From Arthrobacter crystallopoietes (GTDB taxonomy: Bacteria; Actinomycetota; Actinomycetes; Actinomycetales; Micrococcaceae), in assembly GCF_017603825.1 (NCBI RefSeq), contig NZ_CP072014.1, positions 868,001 to 932,000 of the forward strand: a stretch of 64,000 nt of DNA, read 5' to 3'. Positions within the stretch are counted from its first letter, which is position 1; every line of letters begins with the position of its first letter. The position numbers were made by a program, and so were the translations under genes. Below the pieces are notes generated by a model. It saw only the letters and a program-made list of their open reading frames with translations. It was not told where the DNA came from and did not search any database. Positions 38,052-47,621 of the stretch are shown in pieces.

Positions 38052-39725
38052 GTGCCGCAACCAGTAGATGTGGGGACCTTGCTCGGCGGCCGCTACAAGG
38101 TCACCGCGCAGATTCTCGCGTCCGCCGAACAGGACCTGGTGCTCAACGGCGTGGACCAGGTCCTCAACCGTCCGGTCAGCATCCTCGTCGCCGCGCCGGA
38201 GAATGCCAGCCAGGCGGCCATGAGCGCCCGCGAGATCGCCACGGGCGAGCGTGCCGGCAGCGTGCAGGTCCTGGACCTGGGCATCACGGACGGCTACACG
38301 TACCTCATCACCAACCAGGCCGAGGCGGCGGACCTCCTGGACCTGGTCATCCAGCAGGATGCCGCTCCCTACGTCGAGCCGTTCTTTACGGACACCCTCG
38401 GCTCGGAGATCTTCGGCCAAGCCCGCTCGCGCGAGCCGGAGCCCTATGACGAGGATGACTACTACGAGGAAGAGTACGACGACGAGCCGCGCACTAGCCT
38501 CCGGGAACGCCTGAACAAGCTGGACCTGCCCAAACTCGGCCGTTCAAACAACGACGGCGGCGCCAAGCCTTTGTTCGGCCGTCGCCCGGGTGCCGGTACG
38601 GCGGCCGGAGCCGCAGGCGCGGCAGCCGGCGCCGCTGCAGCTGGTCACTCGGGAACCGGTACGGTCGATGACCGCACAACGCACTTCGGGCGTCCCCAGG
38701 CAGACAGCTCCGCGCGTGCAGGCAGCGTCCCCCCGCCGCCCCAGTCGCCGCCGCAGTTCTTCGACGACAACAACCATCCGGTTACCGCACCGGTGGACCA
38801 GCCGCGAACGGAACACCGCGAAAATGGTGAAGCCCCCAAGGTCAGCCTTTGGTCGGTCAACGATTACTACGAGGACCGGCCGCAAACCTCCTATCAGCCC
38901 GCCGCCGAACCTGCCGCACCGGCCCCGCCGGCGCACAATGCCCGTTCAGAGAAAGACGAGTATGTCCGCTCTGCTTCGATGTTCCCCGCTGGAGCCCGCG
39001 GCAATTCGAGGTCGCGCGAAGAAGACTACGAATACGACGAATATGACGACGACGAGAACAACAGCCCGAAAACCTCGCGGCTGCTGATCGGCGGCTTGCT
39101 TGCCGTCCTGCTGATTATCGCCGTCGTCATTGCGGTCAACCAGCTGAATCTGTTCCGCGGCGGCCCCGTTGCAGGCGAGAATACCGAAGAGAACAATTCC
39201 GCGCCGGCCAATCCGGGTGAAACGAAGGCAGCAGAGAGCGATCCCGCCGAAGATGCCGTAGTGGAGCCCGCAATTGCCGGCCTGGAACGGCTAGTGCCCG
39301 ATATGCCCAGTCTCGACGCGGAAAACGACGGCAGTCTGCCGGAGGCCATAGACGGCAACCCTGCGACGTACTGGACCAGTTTCCAGTACCAGTCGGACCA
39401 GTTCGGCGGTTATGCCTCCAACATGGCCCTGGTTGTCGAACTCGAGGAGTCCTCGAGCATCAGCACCATCGAGCTGACCCAGCTCAGTGGCAGCGGCGGC
39501 AACTTCTCGGTGATGCTTAACGATTCTCCGACGCTGGAGGGTGCCCGGCAGGTCGCCCAAGGCAGCTTCACCGCCCAGAAGGCCACTATCCCCGTTCCGG
39601 AAGATGAAGGCGCCGCGCCGAAGGCAGAGTACGTCATCATCAACTTCACCCAATTGCCCAGGCTTTCCAATCCCCAGGGCGGTCCGCCTTTTGGTATTCG
39701 TATGGCGGAGATCGAAGTTTCGTGA
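38052..39725 (+). CDS. Pseudokinase-like single-pass membrane protein of the murJ locus
   Basis: 557 residues from a GTG with TGGAGGAAC upstream. The N terminus (GTLLGGRYKVTAQILASAEQDLVLNGVDQVLNRPVSILVA) resembles a Ser/Thr-kinase N-lobe, but glycine-loop and catalytic-loop motifs are missing and the domain stops at about residue 125. A long acidic/Pro/Ala-rich cytoplasmic linker, one membrane segment (about 341-363, LLIGGLLAVLLIIAVVIAV) and an extracellular discoidin-like C-terminal domain (about 415-557) follow. By position it corresponds to the pseudokinase part of mycobacterial MviN (Rv3910), which binds a FHA protein when phosphorylated; such a role is inferred here. Confidence 0.75.
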   Translation: MPQPVDVGTLLGGRYKVTAQILASAEQDLVLNGVDQVLNRPVSILVAAPENASQAAMSAREIATGERAGSVQVLDLGITDGYTYLITNQAEAADLLDLVIQQDAAPYVEPFFTDTLGSEIFGQARSREPEPYDEDDYYEEEYDDEPRTSLRERLNKLDLPKLGRSNNDGGAKPLFGRRPGAGTAAGAAGAAAGAAAAGHSGTGTVDDRTTHFGRPQADSSARAGSVPPPPQSPPQFFDDNNHPVTAPVDQPRTEHRENGEAPKVSLWSVNDYYEDRPQTSYQPAAEPAAPAPPAHNARSEKDEYVRSASMFPAGARGNSRSREEDYEYDEYDDDENNSPKTSRLLIGGLLAVLLIIAVVIAVNQLNLFRGGPVAGENTEENNSAPANPGETKAAESDPAEDAVVEPAIAGLERLVPDMPSLDAENDGSLPEAIDGNPATYWTSFQYQSDQFGGYASNMALVVELEESSSISTIELTQLSGSGGNFSVMLNDSPTLEGARQVAQGSFTAQKATIPVPEDEGAAPKAEYVIINFTQLPRLSNPQGGPPFGIRMAEIEVS

Positions 39726-39765
39726 TGGCCTCCAGCCGTGCCAGGTGCCCCGCGGCGTCCAGCAC

Positions 39766-39791
39766 GGAATAAGCTTGGCACTTCGCTCGTT
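39766..39791 (+). promoter_or_regulatory. SigR/SigH-type promoter of trxBA
   Basis: GGAAT at 39766-39770, exactly 18 nt spacer, then GTT at 39789-39791, about 80 bp before the trxB start. This is the known actinobacterial thiol-stress (SigR) promoter pattern and thioredoxin genes are classic targets. Confidence 0.75.
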
Positions 39792-39870
39792 GTGACAGTT
39801 GGCTAGACCCGGTCAGGACCGGCCGCTATCCGGGCATGACACCGTAAAAACAGGAAGAGGTTCACAAGCA

Positions 39871-40854
39871 GTGAGCACAGATACCACCACGTCCGTGCGG
39901 GACGTCATCATCGTCGGCTCCGGCCCTGCCGGTTACACGGCAGCTGTCTACACGGCGCGTGCCAACCTGAAGCCGCTGCTGATCGCCAGTTCCGTACAGG
40001 CCGGCGGTGAACTCATGAACACTACCGACGTCGAAAACTACCCAGGCTTCCCCGAAGGCATCATGGGGCCGGATCTCATGGACACCTTCCAAAAGCAGGC
40101 CGAGCGCTTCGGCACGGAAATCCTGTTTGAGGACGTCACCGAACTGGAACTCGATGGCCCCATCAAGAAGGTCACTATCGGCACGGGCGAGACATTCACA
40201 GCGAAGTCCGTCATCATCTCCACCGGCTCCGCCTACCGCGAGCTGGGCCTGGAAGATGAAAAGCGGCTTGCGGGCCGTGGGATCAGCTGGTGCGCAACCT
40301 GCGACGGCTTCTTCTTCAAGGACCAGGACATCGCCGTCGTTGGCGGTGGGGACTCAGCCATGGAGGAAGCGCTCTTCCTGACCAAGTTCGCTAAGTCGGT
40401 CACGGTCGTCCATCGCCGGGACAGCCTTCGTGCCTCGAAGATCATGCAGGACCGGGCGCTGAACCACGAGAAGATCAAGTTCCAGTGGAACTCTGCAGTC
40501 ACCGGCATCGATGGTACCGACAAGGTAACTGCACTCAGGTTGACAGACACTGTTGACGGGAGCGAGAGCGTGCTGCCCGTGACCGGTGTGTTCGTGGCCA
40601 TCGGCAATGATCCCCGCGTGGAACTCGTCAAGGGCAAACTGGACCTGACGTCCGAAGGCACCATCGCCGTTGACGGTCGGTCTTCCCGGACGTCTCTCGC
40701 AGGCGTCTTCGCGGCCGGCGACGTCATTGACCCGACCTACCGTCAAGCCATCACCGCTTCCGGCTCCGGCTGCGTTGCAGCCATCGATGTCGAGCACTAC
40801 CTCGCTTCCCTTGAGGATGCCGAAATTCCGGTAGCCGAGCCGGCCACCGTCTAA
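39871..40854 (+). CDS. trxB: Thioredoxin reductase
   Basis: 327 residues from a GTG at 39871, with GAAGAGG upstream; an ATG-like start at 39799 would include the promoter. FAD motif [27 protein letters not shown], redox centre Cys141-Ala-Thr-Cys144 ([11 protein letters not shown]), NADPH motif [19 protein letters not shown] and C-terminal [24 protein letters not shown]. It reduces TrxA using NADPH. 26 bp before trxA, one operon. Confidence 0.96.
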   Translation: MSTDTTTSVRDVIIVGSGPAGYTAAVYTARANLKPLLIASSVQAGGELMNTTDVENYPGFPEGIMGPDLMDTFQKQAERFGTEILFEDVTELELDGPIKKVTIGTGETFTAKSVIISTGSAYRELGLEDEKRLAGRGISWCATCDGFFFKDQDIAVVGGGDSAMEEALFLTKFAKSVTVVHRRDSLRASKIMQDRALNHEKIKFQWNSAVTGIDGTDKVTALRLTDTVDGSESVLPVTGVFVAIGNDPRVELVKGKLDLTSEGTIAVDGRSSRTSLAGVFAAGDVIDPTYRQAITASGSGCVAAIDVEHYLASLEDAEIPVAEPATV

Positions 40855-40880
40855 CCCAACTGTTCAGAAGGAGAATTATT

Positions 40881-41207
40881 ATGAGCAACGCTAAAGATGT
40901 CACGGATGCCAGCTTCGACGCTGACGTCCTGAAGTCCGACAAGCCCGTCATCGTCGACTTCTGGGCCGAATGGTGCGGCCCCTGCCGTATGCTGACGCCC
41001 ATTCTGGACGATATTGCAGCGGAACACGCCGGCAAGGTCGAGGTCGTCAAGCTGAATGTGGATGACAACCCTGCGACCGCCGCTCAGTACGGCATTACGT
41101 CCATCCCCGCTGTCTATGTCTTCAAGGACGGCAAGGTGGCCGCCACGTCAATCGGCGCCAAGCCGAAGCAGGTTATCGAGAAGGAATTTGCTGAGTTCCT
41201 CGGCTAG
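40881..41207 (+). CDS. trxA: Thioredoxin
   Basis: 108 residues, standard length. Active site WCGPC with Cys32 and Cys35; cis-Pro in [19 protein letters not shown] ribosome site before the ATG. Electron carrier for ribonucleotide reductase and thiol repair. Stop is 5 nt before the CwlM-like gene. Confidence 0.97.
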   Translation: MSNAKDVTDASFDADVLKSDKPVIVDFWAEWCGPCRMLTPILDDIAAEHAGKVEVVKLNVDDNPATAAQYGITSIPAVYVFKDGKVAATSIGAKPKQVIEKEFAEFLG

Positions 41208-41212
41208 AAATT

Positions 41213-42400
41213 ATGGATAACGACGCTGCAGACCAGAGTCTGCGCCGTTCGGATACTAGCCGGCGCGTGGTGGCCCTAAGAGAAAGGCTGCTGCGCGCCG
41301 GCATTTCCATGGCGTATCTGGCACCGGATCAGGTTAACGATCCGACGGTTTTCGACGACCATGTTGATGCTGCCGTCCGCACGTTCCAGCAGAACCGTGG
41401 ACTCATGGTGGATGGCGTGGCAGGTCCAGAAACACTAAGGGCGCTGGGCGAAGCACAGTACAACCTGGGCGACAGGCCTATGTTCTGGCAACACGGTATC
41501 GACCACACGCGGGGAGATGATGTATCGGAGCTCCAACGCCAGTTGTCCTATCTCGGGTTTTATTACGGCCACATAGACGGCGAGTTCGGCGAACGTACTC
41601 ATCTCGCCGTGCGGGAACTCCAGCAGAACCTCGGTCTTGAACCTACCGGCGTCGCGGATGCCCCCCTCATCGGAGCGATGGCACGCGTGAACCGCAGCAT
41701 TAGTCCGAGTCATGCCTTCTCGCTCAGGGACTATGAACGGCTGAACCAGGCTTCCGCAGCGCTCAAGGGCCGCGTCGTTTGTTTGACCGCCGGTCATGGA
41801 ACCTCCTTCCAATCTTCCGTAACCGACAAGGCAAGCGGACGCCCTTTGACTGAGAAGCTGGTCGCATCCGATGTGATGCGCCGCGTTGAGAGCATCCTGT
41901 CCGGCCTCGGGGCAGAAGTAACTGTGGTGGCTGCTGGGGACGAGAAGGCTGCGGACAACCGTGTCCAGTTGATTCGTAAGGTGTCTCCTAGTTTGAGCAT
42001 CTCAATCAACTGCGATTCGCTGGATCAACCACTGGCCAATGGTGTCTCTGCCTTTTATTGGGGCAAACCGGAAACAGGAGAAATTCGTTCTCCAATCGGT
42101 CACCGGGCCGCTGAATTAGTCCTGAAGGAAGTTCTTGCCCGGACTACGGCAACCGACCTGGGGATCCACGGACGCAGTTGGGACATCTTGCGACTGACAA
42201 GCATCCCGTCAATCCAACTCGATATCGGTTATCTCAGTAATCCTGACGAAGCCGGCAGACTGGCAGACCCTGTCTTCCGTCAGGTACTGGCTGATGCCAT
42301 CGTTATAGCTATCCAGCGGCTTTACTTGCTGGAAGAGGATGACGAACCGACAGGTACCTTGGCACTCGATGACGTGCGGCGTTTCAACCCTGAGCGTTGA
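41213..42400 (+). CDS. cwlM: CwlM-like N-acetylmuramoyl-L-alanine amidase homologue, probably catalytically altered
   Basis: 395 residues, no signal peptide. Two peptidoglycan-binding-1 domains (about 15-80 and 100-155, e.g. AVRTFQQNRGLMVDGVAGPETLRALG) precede an amidase_3 domain (about 187-380). Zn ligands His195 (AGHG) and Glu214 (LTEKLVAS) are present, but the expected third His (S-I-H-x-N) is Ser264 and the catalytic Glu before GYLSN is Asp337. So catalytic activity is doubtful. In mycobacteria CwlM is cytoplasmic and regulates MurA rather than cutting murein. The trxB-trxA-cwlM order is conserved. Confidence 0.85.
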   Translation: MDNDAADQSLRRSDTSRRVVALRERLLRAGISMAYLAPDQVNDPTVFDDHVDAAVRTFQQNRGLMVDGVAGPETLRALGEAQYNLGDRPMFWQHGIDHTRGDDVSELQRQLSYLGFYYGHIDGEFGERTHLAVRELQQNLGLEPTGVADAPLIGAMARVNRSISPSHAFSLRDYERLNQASAALKGRVVCLTAGHGTSFQSSVTDKASGRPLTEKLVASDVMRRVESILSGLGAEVTVVAAGDEKAADNRVQLIRKVSPSLSISINCDSLDQPLANGVSAFYWGKPETGEIRSPIGHRAAELVLKEVLARTTATDLGIHGRSWDILRLTSIPSIQLDIGYLSNPDEAGRLADPVFRQVLADAIVIAIQRLYLLEEDDEPTGTLALDDVRRFNPER

Positions 42401-42406
42401 ACCAGA

Positions 42407-42420
42407 GTTTCACGTGAATC
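42407..42420 (+). promoter_or_regulatory. parS-like site 1 (GTTTCACGTGAATC)
   Basis: One mismatch to the ParB site GTTTCACGTGAAAC; seven bases after the cwlM stop. Confidence 0.75.
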
Positions 42421-43232
42421 GTTGCCTTGCCAGTTGCGGCCATGGGCCTTTCCCCGGGGACATTGAGTGGGTTTCCAGCATCATGCCGTCGATCCAAACC
42501 TGAGCTCTCGCTTGCCGCTATCGGTTGCCCTCCGCGTCTCTGACTACCGCCAGTAGAGGAGAAGGCTCATCTTGGATGGGATACCGGCGGGGCACAAACC
42601 AAATGCGACACTCCTGACACGCGCGCTGCTTCCACTACTAAGGATGAGTGCTCGCATTATCGGGGCATCCGATCGAAGTTCACCACCCCTAGGGGCACGG
42701 GAAGGCATGCAGCATGTCTGAAATTCGAGCGTTTGATGCGTCCCAATCAGGAGCAGGCCGCGACAGACTGAATGTTCCGCAATCCTCGGCGCTTCAGGGT
42801 AGGGGAAGTGTATTTGAGTCCTGTAGGACTCGTCATAGCCATAACCGTTGCCTCCGACTATTTCCCGCGACAGCTGGCGGCTCCCGGCTCCTGGCTGCTC
42901 CGGCTACACATATCGATCCATCCAAGGCCGATCGTTGAGACGCGGTGGACCCGCCTATCCAGGATCATGCCAGACAACGAGATCCGAAAGAGGTCGATCC
43001 ACCGGCTTCCGAGTAGCTCACGCTGATGGTTGTCAGTATGTTGGTGATCGCGGCTCGCCGCGGGTGGGAAGAGTTTGCTCCCAAGATGCGCGTCGCTGCT
43101 CCAGGTGAGGAAGACACCGACACTGCGCAAGCCGAGATTGTGTTGCTGGTAGCAAGTCTTGTCATCAACGGCTGCCCCGCATCTCGACAAACTGCGAGGA
43201 CCGGAAGTGGCGTATGCCCGCAGTTCCTCGAG

Positions 43233-43246
43233 GTTCCACGTGAAAC
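43233..43246 (+). promoter_or_regulatory. parS-like site 2 (GTTCCACGTGAAAC)
   Basis: One mismatch; the recurrent asymmetric variant. Confidence 0.85.
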
Positions 43247-43720
43247 GGCACTGACCCGCTGAAATCTCATATCATCGACAGGAGGCCTGACATGTGGAAA
43301 TTCCATCGGACTGGTCTAGCGCAGCCGTATCGGCCGTGGATGTTCTTCCCCTGTCCACTCAACACCACATATATATGGTGCAGGCTCCTCACTGAGCGAT
43401 GATGGCCGGCGGTGCCCAGCAACATTGGTGGCCGATACGCCCACCCGTCCAGATCGATTAGCTAGCAGCCTGCAGGACACCTCGCGGCAGCTTCGCTCAG
43501 GTGCAAAATGCCCCTGAACGGGATTCAATTTGAACCGCCCGTCAAGACGCCGACCGTTCTGGATCGCCGGGGTCTCTATTCGCGATAGCCCTTGCAGTAG
43601 CTACCGACCCTGCAGCTAGGAACCCCCGAACGCAAGCTCCAGACGGTTCGATTGTCCTAGCGGTCGTCCTGAGATGGAGGGGACGGTGCCTGCCGGATTT
43701 GACTTCTATAACCTGTCGTG

Positions 43721-43734
43721 GTTTCACGTGGAAC
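43721..43734 (-). promoter_or_regulatory. parS-like site 3 (GTTTCACGTGGAAC)
   Basis: Reverse complement of the asymmetric variant. Confidence 0.85.
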
Positions 43735-44409
43735 AGCTGACTCAATACCATTCGACATCCGGGTCAGTCGTCGACCACACCCATTCGCCTGTCAGAGGAC
43801 GGCTCACGCAAATTGCTGGCCGACTTGGGTCACAGACAGCGCGGCTATCAGCACTGCATGCCCGTATATGGCTGCAAAGCTCTAACGGGAAGGTGTGTTC
43901 CCGCAGAACTCCCGGGATTGCAGGTTCGGGCAGCTCCGGTTTGTGTCCTTGGCTACGGCAATTTCGGTTGTTCAGCGAGACGAACCTGGACCGGTGAACA
44001 ATACCAACCTCGGCTACGTGTTCGCGTCCTGTCGTATTCCCGGATTCTTCTGTTCCGGAGTTGGCCAGAGTGCGGAATCGAGGCGATCCAATAGGGCATT
44101 ACGACCTCAACCACTACTGCGATGTCGTAGACGTTGACCCATCCGCTTGTTTGCTTAGCGGGTGCTACCTCATCCTTCTGGGACGGCCGCACTGTAGCTT
44201 CTGTCGTCCCCTCAGTTCGTTCGCCAAATCCGCGGTTACAGGTGTCTTGATCGTTCCAGGTGCACTTTCAGCTGCCCGAAACTCACATTCACTCGCCACG
44301 CTGCGTTCAAGCGGAATGCCCCGTGCATCTCCACACTGCAACGAACCGGTAGAAGGGCCAGCGTGTTTTGCTGTAAATAGCGAGAGGTCTCTGCTGCTTT
44401 GTTGCCAAA

Positions 44410-44423
44410 GTTCCACGTGAAAC
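44410..44423 (+). promoter_or_regulatory. parS-like site 4 (GTTCCACGTGAAAC)
   Basis: Asymmetric variant, one mismatch. Confidence 0.85.
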
Positions 44424-44939
44424 TGTGTAAGCAGGTGGCCCGCTGATTCTGATCACTCTGCGCTACTCGTATACGCAGCCGTACGAGGTACTTGCACCCG
44501 ACTCTGCTTCGGTGAGCCGCCGCTGCAAGATAGTGCCGGCATGTAGCGTGTTGAGAAAATTTGAATCGGTAGCATTCCGCGTGACAAGTGCCTGTCGCAC
44601 TAGGACCACACCTATAGTGGTTCACTGGCACTGACCCGGTTGAGAGAATCATGCAATGCCGAGTACAGTCGCCTTTCTGTGCTCCCGTCTCCACAACGCA
44701 AATTGACGGCGGTTCCAGAGAAGGAACATAGATTTAGGCCGTGCGTTTGAGGAGCTGCAGCTGCCGATCACCTTGACCTATGCCCGGGGGCGCCAGCTTG
44801 GGATCTTTCAGCTGTGTCCCTGTCTCCAGCTGGACTGCTGGATCTCTGCGTTCTCCGCCATGCCATGTGATGCAATGAGGAGAGTGCGCAGTACGGTCAT
44901 ACATGTGTGTCGCCGCTTGCACCCGGCCATTGCGTACAT

Positions 44940-44953
44940 GTACCACGTGAAAC
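44940..44953 (+). promoter_or_regulatory. parS-like site 5 (GTACCACGTGAAAC)
   Basis: Two mismatches in the left arm. Confidence 0.65.
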
Positions 44954-45290
44954 CATGCTTCGCATGAGAACATTCGTCGAGCGCTTCGGACCAAACGCTT
45001 GCCTGGTTGCTGGGCGCTACAAGAAGTCAGGTCGGAATTTTGCGAATCGGCGCCGTGGAGAGGGACCGCAAGCACAACGTGGCTTGGTCCCTCCATCTAC
45101 ACGGAAAGCAGGCCTCAACTACCTGCCCATACGGGGACTGAGAGTTACACGCTGAAGCATCGCACTATCTGCTCGCCGGCAGCGATGTGATGAACCGGTA
45201 GGACAAAGATTGGGACAGAAGGACACATATAATAAGCGCCAAAGAAGTGCCCCGAGACCAACTACCCAGTCCAACTTGCAGAGACGATGC

Positions 45291-45304
45291 GTTCCACGTG
45301 AAAC
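45291..45304 (+). promoter_or_regulatory. parS-like site 6 (GTTCCACGTGAAAC)
   Basis: Asymmetric variant, one mismatch. Confidence 0.85.
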
Positions 45305-45787
45305 CAGCAGTGCGTTTCCCGTTTCCCCTACACGCGTGCTGGTGCCGGTGGGAAATCACCAGGAGAGGGGCACCATGATGCCAATGACTCGCATACGCCT
45401 CTGGTACGCCAAAATTTATTCCATCGTCGAAAGTCTTGAGCAGCAGTCGGCTACTCCGCTTCATTGCCTTCCTCAGGAAGTTTAGTCGGGACTACTATTC
45501 ACTGGTGCCCCAGCCCCTACCGAGCCGAACACATGCTCCGGCCGCTGCGCTCCACGAGGCTTAGGCCGAATCAGCTGAACTTGCCTTCGCTACGTCAAAC
45601 TACTTGACTGGCTCTTTTCGCAAATTGGTCGGGTTGAGGAGATTCCGAACTTTGTCTTCCGCGTTAGGTCGTCGCAGCCCGTGCGATTGAGGTACCTTCG
45701 GGTTTGGCTATACTGCCGAGATGCTTCATGTGTCTCACTTGTCGGGAGGACGGTGCCCACCGGAAGAGGCACAGCGCGGCCGTGCAC

Positions 45788-45801
45788 GTTTCGCGTGAAT
45801 C
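45788..45801 (+). promoter_or_regulatory. parS-like site 7 (GTTTCGCGTGAATC)
   Basis: Two mismatches, one in the centre; the weakest of the set. Confidence 0.5.
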
Positions 45802-46436
45802 AACACTGCGCCGATAACGGGCGGTTCCGATAATAGACCCTCGTGGCCTAAGTTGAACTCTTCCGAGAATGCTCTGGTCCGATCCCCGTGACGCAGTAAC
45901 GACATTTGACGCGCGAAGACGTACGGCCCAACCTCGGATTCCAACTGGAACCGGACCCAGCAAGCAGCCCATGGATGACGCCACCACGAGCTAGCTGCCG
46001 GTGAGTACTCCCTACTTGGAGAATCCTGGATCCGTCGCGACTGACACCGACTCAAGGACGGCGCGCATCGTATGTTGCGGGGGTAAAGTGCGTTTTGCAA
46101 CTGCCCGCGACGACGGAGTCGCCCGCAGGCTGTTGGATCTTGCCTTCTTCTCCAGCCGGGCAGTCGCGGTGCGGGCACGATACTGGACACGGATGAACCG
46201 GCAGGTAGCTAGGGCTATCGCCCCGGGATCCTGGCGAAAGCGGATAGGATCCATCTCCAACCGGCATTCAAGAGACGGCGGCGATACGGCTGATCGTCTG
46301 TGGGTAGCCTCGATGACCATGAGAGCTCTGGCGGAAACAGTCCACGGGCAACCATATGGGCAGTTTCTATCGGCCGTCAGTGCGCTGCCAGCCCAGGCGC
46401 ACTTCGTCGCATGTCTACTGGATAGACGAACCATCA

Positions 46437-46450
46437 GTTTCACGTGAAAC
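46437..46450. promoter_or_regulatory. parS site 8, perfect palindrome
   Basis: GTTTCACGTGAAAC without mismatch. Confidence 0.95.
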
Positions 46451-46771
46451 GCAGGAGATACATTAGGAGTCCGATTCTATGACGTGGTGCATCTGCTGAA
46501 AAAGCGACCTGTGACAAGTGCGCCGTCCCGCTACGGCTGCGCACCAAGGCGCGGTCGGTAGAGTCGGAGTGCCGCAATAGTTTACAACGCGAGATGCTGA
46601 CACTGAACAAAATTCACCCATCATGGTGTGTTCGTCTACTAGTCCGATAACCAAGATGGATGAGTACTCACGCTGAGAGGATATTGACTAACAGGTGAGC
46701 GATCATCGTGATGACATTGAGATCATAGCCGAGGCGACGCTGTGCTGTAGTTGAGTCGAACTTCCTACTCA

Positions 46772-46785
46772 GTTTCACGTGGAAC
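46772..46785 (-). promoter_or_regulatory. parS-like site 9 (GTTTCACGTGGAAC)
   Basis: Reverse complement of the asymmetric variant. Confidence 0.85.
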
Positions 46786-47471
46786 GGTAGCCCTGCGTTG
46801 GAACCGTGCCAGGATGCAGAGGAGTGGAGACGGTTTGACTTCGCCATGTACCTTCTCACGCCGGGTCTTATTGGGCTTTGATCAAATTACTTCTATAGAA
46901 GCGAAGCATACGGATCCAGCTATGCAGCACTTCGCCCTGCCGGCGTCGGTGAAGACCGCAACGGTTGGTCGTACCCGCCAACCACGGGCGCTTTCATTGA
47001 CTACGTATGCGTGCTCACCAGAATCAAGCTTATATGCCCAAGGGATTACGGTCCCAGCGACGTCACCGAAGTGGTACCGCTTCCGGCCGGTACGTTCATC
47101 GGCTCCACCGGTCCCCGTGGACTGCACTACTTCAATAAGACCGTCGACGTGGCCATGGCCGGATAGGGCGACAAGATTCATCGCACGTTGTTGGCGGACG
47201 GCGCCGAGCATGTGATTGACAGCTAGTGCGATATCCCGTTCCATAGGGACCGACAGAGGGTTCGCCATCCAAAAACGTGATGACACTGCTGCTTCGGGGG
47301 CGCAAGTTCGACGGGGGGAATTTCGCGCTTTCGGTCATCCTCACAGCGTCGGTATCTCACATGGCAGATTCAGTCTCCTCCGACAAGGAGCTGTATCCCT
47401 CTGTCGCGCCGCCAGGCCAGATGAGCGCTGACGCAGTGAAGATGGCTTCTTCGTCGAGGGTTCGTTGCCAT

Positions 47472-47485
47472 GTTCCACGTGAAAC
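47472..47485 (+). promoter_or_regulatory. parS-like site 10 (GTTCCACGTGAAAC)
   Basis: Asymmetric variant, about 140 bp past the parB stop. Confidence 0.85.
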
Positions 47486-47621
47486 CAAAAGTCCGGCAAG
47501 ACCGCCCGAGAGTAGCCGGCCGACCTTCTCCGTCTTCCGGAAAACAGTAGTCACACACGCGGAAAGGGCGGGAACCGCTTCACTGCGGAACCTACCCTCC
47601 CATGCATCTCTTCGTTCTAGG

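Larger units (their letters stand above)
42401..47621. other. 5.2-kb gene-free spacer carrying ten parS-like sites
   Basis: All ORFs here are short, lack family likeness and show no GC-ending codon bias. Two sampled lines have about 53 and 47 percent GC, clearly below the surrounding genes. The only regular elements are parS-like 14-mers every 330-830 bp. The corresponding space in other actinobacteria usually holds one or two small genes (for instance a GNAT-like gene in mycobacteria), none of which is seen. Interpretation as a centromere region is inference from parS density. Confidence 0.75.

Noticed and set aside
42512-42530. GCCGCTATCGG and nearby GCATTATCGG (42654), and CCGATAACGG (45811), look like half motif copies in the parS spacer
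   Set aside because: Only 10-11 bases match and the CATATG end is missing; chance cannot be excluded.
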